Below, one piece after another: positions 31,015-36,713 of a stretch of DNA of 36,713 nt (its first letter is position 1; every line of letters begins with the position of its first letter). This DNA comes from an uncultured Mediterraneibacter sp. Lineage in GTDB: Bacteria; Bacillota; Clostridia; Lachnospirales; Lachnospiraceae. The notes under the pieces were generated by a model. The model had not been told where the DNA came from, did not search any database, and saw nothing but the letters and a program-made list of their open reading frames with translations. Both the position numbers and the translations under genes were made by a program. Location: contig CALWDM010000027.1 in assembly GCA_944376695.1 (NCBI GenBank), positions 1 to 36,713 on the forward strand, given 5' to 3'.

Positions 31015-31953
31015 TCACTCTCTTGTAAGAGAAGTCCCCGGTTCCATTGTGTACCCCCTCAGGAATGCACCTGTATCCATTCTCTTCTTGCCCGGGATCT
31101 GCACCTCGTACACTCTCAGTACACCGTCCCCGGTCTGGACCGCAAAACTATCCTTATCAACCTCTGTCACAGTACCCGGCTGCCCGGCCCCTGCCGAGTC
31201 AGCCTCTGCCTTTGCCCGCCAGATCTTCATCACTTTGCCATCCCAGTGGGTATAGGCGCTGGGCCATGAGTTCAATCCCCGGACCAGCCGCTCGATCTGC
31301 ACGGCGGACCGGCTCCAGTCGATATTTCCCATCTCTTTTGTAAGCATCTTCGCATAGGCAGTGGGGCTCTCCCCCTGCTTCTCAAACACGGCGGTCTTAT
31401 CTTTCAGCGCCTTCAGCGTCTCCACACAGAGCGCCGCCCCCGCCTCTGCCAGCTTGTCATGGAGGCTCTCTCCGGTCTCGTCCTCCGCGATCGGGACTTC
31501 CTTTTTCATGATCATATCCCCGGTGTCCAGGCCCTCATCCATCTGCATGGTAGTCACGCCTGTCACCGCTTCCCCTTCGATGATAGACCACTGGATCGGG
31601 GCGGCTCCCCGATATTTCGGGAGCAGGGATGCATGGACATTGATGCATCCGTACGGCGTCATTTCCAGTATCGTCCCCGGCAGGATCTGTCCGAACGCGA
31701 TGACGACCATCACGTCCGCATTATATTTTCGAAGTGTCTCCACACATTCCGGCTCACGGATCTTTCTCGGCTGATACACCGGAATCCCATGCTTTATGGC
31801 CGTCTCCTTCACCGGAGGGAACTGCATTTCCTTCCCTCTTCCCTTCGGCTTATCCGGCTGGGTGACCGCAAGACACACGTCATGCCCCGCCGCGATCAGC
31901 GCTTCCAGAGTCCCCACGGAAAAATCCGGCGTCCCCATAAATATCACGCGCAT
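31015..31953 (-). CDS. fmt: Methionyl-tRNA formyltransferase
   Basis: A 312-residue enzyme that formylates initiator Met-tRNA using 10-formyl-tetrahydrofolate. The N-terminal Rossmann domain begins RVIFMGTPDFSVGTLEALI; the catalytic Asn-His pair is in INVHASLLPKYRGAAPIQW with the following Asp in DTGDMI. The C-terminal OB-fold binds tRNA. I start it at ATG 31953, seven bases after GGAGG; the longer frame to 31992 runs back into def. It begins four bases after def ends. Confidence 0.96.
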   Translation of the reverse strand: MRVIFMGTPDFSVGTLEALIAAGHDVCLAVTQPDKPKGRGKEMQFPPVKETAIKHGIPVYQPRKIREPECVETLRKYNADVMVVIAFGQILPGTILEMTPYGCINVHASLLPKYRGAAPIQWSIIEGEAVTGVTTMQMDEGLDTGDMIMKKEVPIAEDETGESLHDKLAEAGAALCVETLKALKDKTAVFEKQGESPTAYAKMLTKEMGNIDWSRSAVQIERLVRGLNSWPSAYTHWDGKVMKIWRAKAEADSAGAGQPGTVTEVDKDSFAVQTGDGVLRVYEVQIPGKKRMDTGAFLRGYTMEPGTSLTRE

Positions 31954-31957
31954 CGTC

Positions 31958-32449
31958 TTACTCCTCCGTTTCCTCTTCATCCTCACTGTCATAGTTCACA
32001 TCATGGAGTCCGTCCTCTGTCTTATCCACATAGAGCTCGCCCTGAAGGTGGTCGATCTCATGGCAGAAGGCCCTCGCCAGAAGCCCCTCTCCTTCTATCT
32101 CAAAGGGCTCCATATCCTGGTTCAGGGCACGGACTTTCACATGCTGCGGCCGGGTCACGATCCCCCATTTGCCCGGAACGCTCAGGCAGCCTTCCTCCCC
32201 GGTCTGTTCTCCGGACGTCTCAATGATCTCCGGGTTGATCAGCACGATCGGACCTTCCCCGACGTCAATGACGACGATCCGTTTGAGCACGCCCACCTGG
32301 GGCGCCGCAAGCCCTACCCCGCATCTGTCATACATCGTATCCAGCATATCCCCGATCAGGATCTTTGTCCGCAGCGTCATCTTCGGCACGTCCTTGCACT
32401 GCTTTGTCAGGATATCGTCCCCGATCTCTCTAACTTCTCTGATTGCCAT
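31958..32449 (-). CDS. def: Peptide deformylase
   Basis: A 163-residue metalloenzyme that removes the formyl group from new proteins, the partner reaction of Fmt. The three motifs are [19 protein letters not shown] and [12 protein letters not shown] (HExxH metal site with the motif-2 cysteine). ATG 32449 ([14 protein letters not shown]) follows AAGGAGG; the longer frame is not needed. An acidic tail ([10 protein letters not shown]) follows the last helix. Confidence 0.96.
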   Translation of the reverse strand: MAIREVREIGDDILTKQCKDVPKMTLRTKILIGDMLDTMYDRCGVGLAAPQVGVLKRIVVIDVGEGPIVLINPEIIETSGEQTGEEGCLSVPGKWGIVTRPQHVKVRALNQDMEPFEIEGEGLLARAFCHEIDHLQGELYVDKTEDGLHDVNYDSEDEEETEE

Positions 32450-32459
32450 AATTTCCTCC

Positions 32460-34679
32460 TTACATAGGGTTGAAATCAAACTGTATCCTCATCTTGTCAA
32501 ACCCTGAATTTATCTCAATATACTTTTCTACCCTGTCTTTTATCCCCACGAGGGCCCCATAGTTTTCCGCCTTTACATAGAGCACTCTGCGGTATACGTC
32601 TTTGATCTTATCGATGCCCGGACTTGCCGGTCCTATGACCTCCGCCCCGGTCTGCCCTCTGGCCCGCAGGATGTATTCCTTCAGGTAGTGGCAGCCCTTC
32701 TCCAGAAGCGCCTCATCCTCACAGGAAACGAATATGGCAAGAAGATTCTCTGCCGGCGGGTATCCCATGAGTTCCCTGTAACGGATCTCTTCCTCGTAGA
32801 ACGCCTCATAATCCTGAGCCGCCGCCGTCACGATGGCGTAGTGCTCCGGGCTGTACGTCTGGATCACCACTTCTCCGTGCCTCTCCCCGCGCCCGGCGCG
32901 CCCGGCCGCCTGAGTCAGGAGCTGGAATGTCCGCTCCCCGGAACGGTAATCAGCCGTGTAAAGTGACATGTCCGCCGCAAGGATGCCCACCAGCGTCACA
33001 TTCGGAAAATCATGTCCTTTTACGATCATCTGCGTGCCCACCAGCACGTCCGCCTCCTCATTGGCAAAGGCTGAGAGGATCTTCTCATGGGCGTCCTTCT
33101 GCCGCGTGGTGTCCATATCCATCCGCAGCACTCTTGCCCGGGGAAATTCTGTTTTTACGATATCTTCGATCTGCTGGGTCCCGGCGCGGAATTCTCCGAT
33201 ATGCGGGGAACCGCACTCGGGACACGCTGTCACCCTGGGCATGGAATATCCGCAGTAGTGACATCGCATCCGCCCATCCCGGTGGACAGACAGAGAGACA
33301 CTGCAGTGGGGACACTTTATCACATGTCCGCATTCCCGGCAGGAAATAAATCCGGAATACCCTCTCCGGTTCAAAAACAGCATGATCTGCTCTTTCTTAT
33401 CCAGCCGTTCCCTCATCAGCTCCGCCAGCTTCCGGCTTAAGATCGAACGGTTTCCACTCTTTAATTCTTCCCTCAGATCCACGGTATATACGTCTGCCAG
33501 ATCCTGCATCCGGGAGCGGTTCTTCATCTCAAAGAGGGTATATTCTCCCCTTCGCGCCCGGTACATCGCTTCCATGGAAGGGGTAGCGCTCCCAAGCACC
33601 ACGCCGGCTCCTTCCAGCAGCGCTCGTTTTATGGCAGTCTCCCTGACATGATACCGGGGCGTCTGTTCACTCTTATAGGTGGGCTCGTGCTCCTCATCGA
33701 TCACGATCAGTCCCAGGTCGGGAAACGGAGTGAAAAGCGCAGAGCGGGGACCGATCATGACATCCACTTTCCCTGCCCGCGCGCGCATCATCTGATCATA
33801 CCGCTCTCCCGCTGACAGCCGGGAATTCATGATGGACACCCCGTCCCCAAACCGCCGGTAAAACCGCATCACGGTCTGATAGGTCAGGGCGATCTCCGGA
33901 ATGAGCACGACTGCCTGTTTTCCCATATCCACCACTGTTCGTATCATTTCCATGTAAACTTCCGTCTTGCCGCTCCCGGTCACGCCGTGGATCAGATAAG
34001 TCTTCCGCTCCCCGGCGGCATAATCTTTCCGAAAACAGTCAATGACCTGCGTCTGCTCTTCTGTATAAACAATGTCCTTTTCCTGCTCCTTTGCCGCCTT
34101 CACCGGATTGCGGTACACCTGCTCTGATTCCACGGCAAGCACCCGCTGTTCTTCCAGCGCCCGGATGACAGCGGCTGTGATATTAAGTTTCCTGGTCACA
34201 AGCTCATACTCCAGCACCGGATCGTCCAGGAGCGCTGCCATCAGCCTTGCCCGCGCCTTCTGGTGCTTCTCCAGGTAATAATGGAGCTGTTTTTCCCCCG
34301 TCCCTTTGTCCAGGAGGAGGCGGAGGCGCTTCTTTACCCTGGCGTTCTCCTTCTGCTTGATAGGAAGGACCGTCTTCAGCGCCTGGATCATCGTCCCGCC
34401 GTAATTCTCCTTCATCCATGCGGCAAGGGCGATCAGCTTCGCCTCGATCTCCACCCCGGTTCTTGAGATTTCCACAATCTCCTTTACTTTGGAAAGGTCA
34501 TAATCACAGGTCTCTGACAGCCCGGTCACATAGCCCTTGATCTGCCGGTTGCCTTTGCCGAAGGGCACCAGCACTTCCATCCCCGGCTCCAGCTCTTTTT
34601 CCAGTGCCTTCGGGACGCGGTACTGAAAGATCTTATCCAGTTTTTCGTGTTGTATGTCTATGATAACGTCCGCAAACAC
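32460..34679 (-). CDS. priA: Primosomal protein N' (replication restart helicase PriA)
   Basis: A 739-residue 3'-5' helicase that reloads the replisome at stalled forks. It has an N-terminal DNA-binding domain, Walker [15 protein letters not shown] (about 231), DEEH box [11 protein letters not shown], and zinc clusters [14 protein letters not shown] and [19 protein letters not shown]. The helicase C-terminal motifs [14 protein letters not shown] and QAAGRAGRG follow. It ends ten bases before def and starts four bases after the murE stop. Confidence 0.96.
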   Translation of the reverse strand: MFADVIIDIQHEKLDKIFQYRVPKALEKELEPGMEVLVPFGKGNRQIKGYVTGLSETCDYDLSKVKEIVEISRTGVEIEAKLIALAAWMKENYGGTMIQALKTVLPIKQKENARVKKRLRLLLDKGTGEKQLHYYLEKHQKARARLMAALLDDPVLEYELVTRKLNITAAVIRALEEQRVLAVESEQVYRNPVKAAKEQEKDIVYTEEQTQVIDCFRKDYAAGERKTYLIHGVTGSGKTEVYMEMIRTVVDMGKQAVVLIPEIALTYQTVMRFYRRFGDGVSIMNSRLSAGERYDQMMRARAGKVDVMIGPRSALFTPFPDLGLIVIDEEHEPTYKSEQTPRYHVRETAIKRALLEGAGVVLGSATPSMEAMYRARRGEYTLFEMKNRSRMQDLADVYTVDLREELKSGNRSILSRKLAELMRERLDKKEQIMLFLNRRGYSGFISCRECGHVIKCPHCSVSLSVHRDGRMRCHYCGYSMPRVTACPECGSPHIGEFRAGTQQIEDIVKTEFPRARVLRMDMDTTRQKDAHEKILSAFANEEADVLVGTQMIVKGHDFPNVTLVGILAADMSLYTADYRSGERTFQLLTQAAGRAGRGERHGEVVIQTYSPEHYAIVTAAAQDYEAFYEEEIRYRELMGYPPAENLLAIFVSCEDEALLEKGCHYLKEYILRARGQTGAEVIGPASPGIDKIKDVYRRVLYVKAENYGALVGIKDRVEKYIEINSGFDKMRIQFDFNPM

Positions 34680-34683
34680 CCGA

Positions 34684-36153
34684 TCATCTTCCTTTTCTTA
34701 ATTCCTCCAGCACTTCCGCGATCAGAACGCGTTCATCCATAGGATATTTCACGCCTTTTATCTCCTGATAGTCCTCGTGTCCCTTTCCCGCAAGCACGAT
34801 GACATCTCCCGGCTGCCCATGCCGGATAGCATATTTGATGGCTTCCTTCCGGTCACAGATCTCCACATACTTCCCATCCGTCTTACCGATCCCCACTTTG
34901 ATATCATCGATGATCGCCTGGGGCTCTTCGAACCTGGGATTATCCGAGGTAATGATGGTCAGATCCGCAAGCCGGCCTGACACCTCACCCATCTCATACC
35001 TTCTGTCCTTTGAGCGGTTGCCTCCACAGCCAAAAAGACACACGAGCCGCTTCGGATGATATTCCTTCAGCGTGGTCAGCAGACTCTCCAGGCTCATCGC
35101 ATTGTGGGCGTAATCGATCATCAGGGTAAACTCATCGGATACCTTTATCATCTCGATACGTCCTTTTACTTTTGCCTTTTTCAGCACTTCCTTTATCTTT
35201 TCCGGAGATACCCCAAAATGCCTGCACACCGCGATGGCGGTCAGGGAATTATACACGCTGAACGTACCTGGGATATCGATCTCCACATCAAAATCCATAA
35301 GGCCCGCCACACGATATGCCACTCCCAGGTATCCGGGTCTGGATACAAGCTCCACGTTCTCGGCGCGCAGATCCGCCTCTTTGGAAAACCCGAATGTCTC
35401 CACCCTGCATGCGGCGTCTCTGAACAGATCCGGAAAATATCGGTCATCCACATTCCCGATGCCCAGCCTGCACTGCTGAAACAGCATCGCCTTGCACCTT
35501 TTATAATCCTCAAAATCCTTGTGCTCATTTGGTCCGATATGGTCTTTTCCGAGATTTGTAAATATCCCGATCTCAAAAGGGATCCCCGCCGTCCGGTGGA
35601 GCATCAGCCCCTGGGACGATACCTCCATCACTACGCTGTCACAGCCTGCTTCCACCATCCGGGCAAAATACTGATGGATGGTGAAGGACTCCGGCGTGGT
35701 GTTTGCCGCCGAGATCGTCTCGTCCCCGATGACCGCCTCGATCGTTCCGATAAGACCTACTTTATGCCCCACCCCTTCGAGGATGGACCGTATCATATAA
35801 GTAGTCGTTGTCTTGCCCTTTGTCCCTGTGACGCCGATGATCTTCAGCTTATCCGCCGGATATCCGAAATATGCCGCCGACATGAGAGCCAGCGCATATC
35901 TTGTGTCCGCGACCTTGATAACTGTCACAGCTTCCGGCACTTCCACCTCTTTCTCCACGACAACGGCAGCTGCGCCCTTTGCAGCTACATCCGCAGCAAA
36001 TTTATGTCCGTCGGACATTGCACCGCTGATGCAGACAAAAACACTTCCGTTTTCCACCTTTCGCGAGTCATTTACCAGAGTGGTGATTTCCGCCCTGTCA
36101 CTGCCCTGCACCACTTCATATTCTAAACGTTCCAAGAGTTTATCTAATTTCAT
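34684..36153 (-). CDS. murE: UDP-MurNAc-L-Ala-D-Glu:meso-diaminopimelate ligase
   Basis: A 489-residue Mur ligase adding the third amino acid to the peptidoglycan stem. The ATP site is GVTGTKGKTTTTY. The C-terminal specificity motif is DNPR (ITSDNPRFEEPQ), which marks meso-diaminopimelate enzymes rather than lysine enzymes, so the wall is probably of the mDAP type. The UDP-binding N-terminal domain contains VNDSRKVENGSVFVCISG. ATG 36153 is six bases after AGGAGG; a longer frame to 36186 lacks a ribosome site. It is the first gene of the 12-gene operon. Confidence 0.96.
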   Translation of the reverse strand: MKLDKLLERLEYEVVQGSDRAEITTLVNDSRKVENGSVFVCISGAMSDGHKFAADVAAKGAAAVVVEKEVEVPEAVTVIKVADTRYALALMSAAYFGYPADKLKIIGVTGTKGKTTTTYMIRSILEGVGHKVGLIGTIEAVIGDETISAANTTPESFTIHQYFARMVEAGCDSVVMEVSSQGLMLHRTAGIPFEIGIFTNLGKDHIGPNEHKDFEDYKRCKAMLFQQCRLGIGNVDDRYFPDLFRDAACRVETFGFSKEADLRAENVELVSRPGYLGVAYRVAGLMDFDVEIDIPGTFSVYNSLTAIAVCRHFGVSPEKIKEVLKKAKVKGRIEMIKVSDEFTLMIDYAHNAMSLESLLTTLKEYHPKRLVCLFGCGGNRSKDRRYEMGEVSGRLADLTIITSDNPRFEEPQAIIDDIKVGIGKTDGKYVEICDRKEAIKYAIRHGQPGDVIVLAGKGHEDYQEIKGVKYPMDERVLIAEVLEELRKGR

Positions 36154-36202
36154 GCCGGTCCTCCTGATCTTTTCATGGATAAACATACTTATTTTTTAAT
36201 AT

Positions 36203-36231
36203 AGCATACCGTACATACTAGGATACCACAA
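36203..36231 (-). promoter_or_regulatory. Promoter of the murE-thiN operon
   Basis: On the minus strand TTGTGG (36226-36231) and TATGCT (36203-36208) are 17 bp apart; an overlapping TGCTATATT could be an extended -10. The leader is about 45 bases. Confidence 0.55.
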
Positions 36232-36246
36232 ACTCTGCCGTGATGC

Positions 36247-36290
36247 AAAGACAGCCGGGAGAAGTCCCATCCCCGGCGTCAGTCTTTTTT
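36247..36290. terminator. Hairpin terminator between the membrane protein gene and murE
   Basis: AAAGAC/GTCTTT (36247-36252 with 36282-36287) and GCCGGG/CCCGGC (36254-36259 with 36272-36277) stack into one hairpin. The long T tract is on the plus strand; on the minus strand, where the upstream gene reads, only TTT follows. It probably works best in the plus direction but lies where the minus-strand gene should end. Confidence 0.6.
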
Positions 36291-36311
36291 TGTTGACGGT
36301 ATTCTTTCGTA

Positions 36312-36635
36312 TCAACCGTATCCCTTCTCGTCAACCGTATTCTTTCTTTTCACTTCAAACAGCACATTTGCTATGTTGAACGGATTTTTCGTCCACTCGC
36401 CTGCAGAGAGAAAAATCCATATCCCCAGCAGCACCATAAAATAGAGCCCGCTCACATTCTCCGCAAAAATATAGATAAACACAAAACTCAATCCGAGCAG
36501 TCCCTGCAGAAAAATATTGAGTATCACGCATTTAATGATCTGACTTATGCCCGGAAACTCGAGGCGGATCATAACTGTTTCATATTCCTGTGGCCGGGTG
36601 CAGAACTGCTTTTGCTGTATCTGCCTCAACAGCAT
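36312..36635 (-). CDS. Small membrane protein of unknown function
   Basis: A frame of 107 residues, perhaps starting later at MIRLEFPGISQIIK (ATG 36572, 86 residues); neither start has a strong ribosome site. Two hydrophobic helices, VILNIFLQGLLGLSFVFIYI and GLYFMVLLGIWIFLSAGEW, are followed by a basic, polar tail (FEVKRKNTVDEKGYG). I do not recognise a family. It is a separate unit from the murE operon, with a hairpin between them. Right after the stop, the DNA repeats GTATTCTTTC and CAACCGTAT, suggesting local slippage near the gene's end. Confidence 0.6.
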   Translation of the reverse strand: MLLRQIQQKQFCTRPQEYETVMIRLEFPGISQIIKCVILNIFLQGLLGLSFVFIYIFAENVSGLYFMVLLGIWIFLSAGEWTKNPFNIANVLFEVKRKNTVDEKGYG

Positions 36636-36713
36636 TTTAAAGCCTAACCCGGATAAACCGGAAAAGTTTATTTTATATATTTCCCCTTTGTGTTACTCTA
36701 AAGAAAAAGGGGG

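Noticed and set aside
35056-36126. 356-codon open frame on the plus strand
   Set aside because: Antisense to murE; no ribosome site and no recognisable domain.
1-36713. CRISPR arrays, rRNA genes or prophage modules
   Set aside because: No regularly spaced repeats, no rRNA-like segments, and no capsid, tail or integrase genes were seen.

Overview
The window looks like a chromosomal segment of an anaerobic, low-to-mid GC Firmicute, most likely a Lachnospiraceae-type clostridium. The evidence is the mDAP-type MurE, the single-chain pyruvate:ferredoxin oxidoreductase, the murB-rapZ-whiA-crh cluster, the priA-def-fmt-rsmB-rlmN-prpC-prkC-rsgA-rpe-thiN operon, strong AGGAGG ribosome sites, and surface proteins ending in (S/N)PKTG sorting signals. 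The species cannot be named from the sequence alone.

Layout. (1) Bases 1-4600 are a visibly AT-rich, decayed accessory region. It holds a minus-strand remnant, a frameshifted HTH regulator, a small antitoxin-like gene running into the tail of a RelE/ParE-like toxin, a two-gene ABC exporter of the antibiotic/lantibiotic-resistance type, and an IS110-family element whose 5' non-coding end folds like a bridge RNA. The region abuts the 3' end of a tRNA-Glu(CTC) gene, a common integration target. (2) 4.76-8.9 kb, minus strand: a lipid kinase, then the murB-rapZ-whiA-crh operon. The HPr-like protein lacks the catalytic His15 but keeps Ser46, so it is a Crh-type regulator. (3) 9.1-11.4 kb, plus strand: a CNNM/CorC-type membrane protein and a CwlC-like amidase with a SPOR domain and a possible sigma-K promoter. 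(4) 11.4-15.1 kb, minus strand: two tandem paralogous, internally duplicated surface proteins with (S/N)PKTG anchors, separated by a 77-nt near-palindrome. (5) 15.3-18.8 kb: nifJ. (6) 19-22.5 kb: an AAA-ATPase-like fragment, lgt and ychF on the minus strand, and a HigBA-like toxin-antitoxin pair on the plus strand whose promoter carries an inverted repeat. (7) 22.6-36.15 kb: a tightly packed 12-gene minus-strand operon, murE-priA-def-fmt-(Zn peptidase)-rsmB-rlmN-prpC-prkC-rsgA-rpe-thiN. It links cell-wall synthesis, replication restart, protein maturation, rRNA modification, the PASTA kinase/phosphatase pair and ribosome assembly. (8) The right edge holds a small two-helix membrane protein of unknown function.

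Functionally, most of the window is core housekeeping: envelope growth control (MurB, MurE, RapZ, WhiA, PrkC/PrpC, Lgt), translation quality and central metabolism (PFOR, Rpe, Crh). The novel-looking material is the IS110 bridge-RNA candidate, the tandem surface-protein pair with its intervening palindrome, the Crh-like HPr, the peptide inserted in RsmB, and the decayed island at tRNA-Glu. I found no clear, wholly new multi-gene system.
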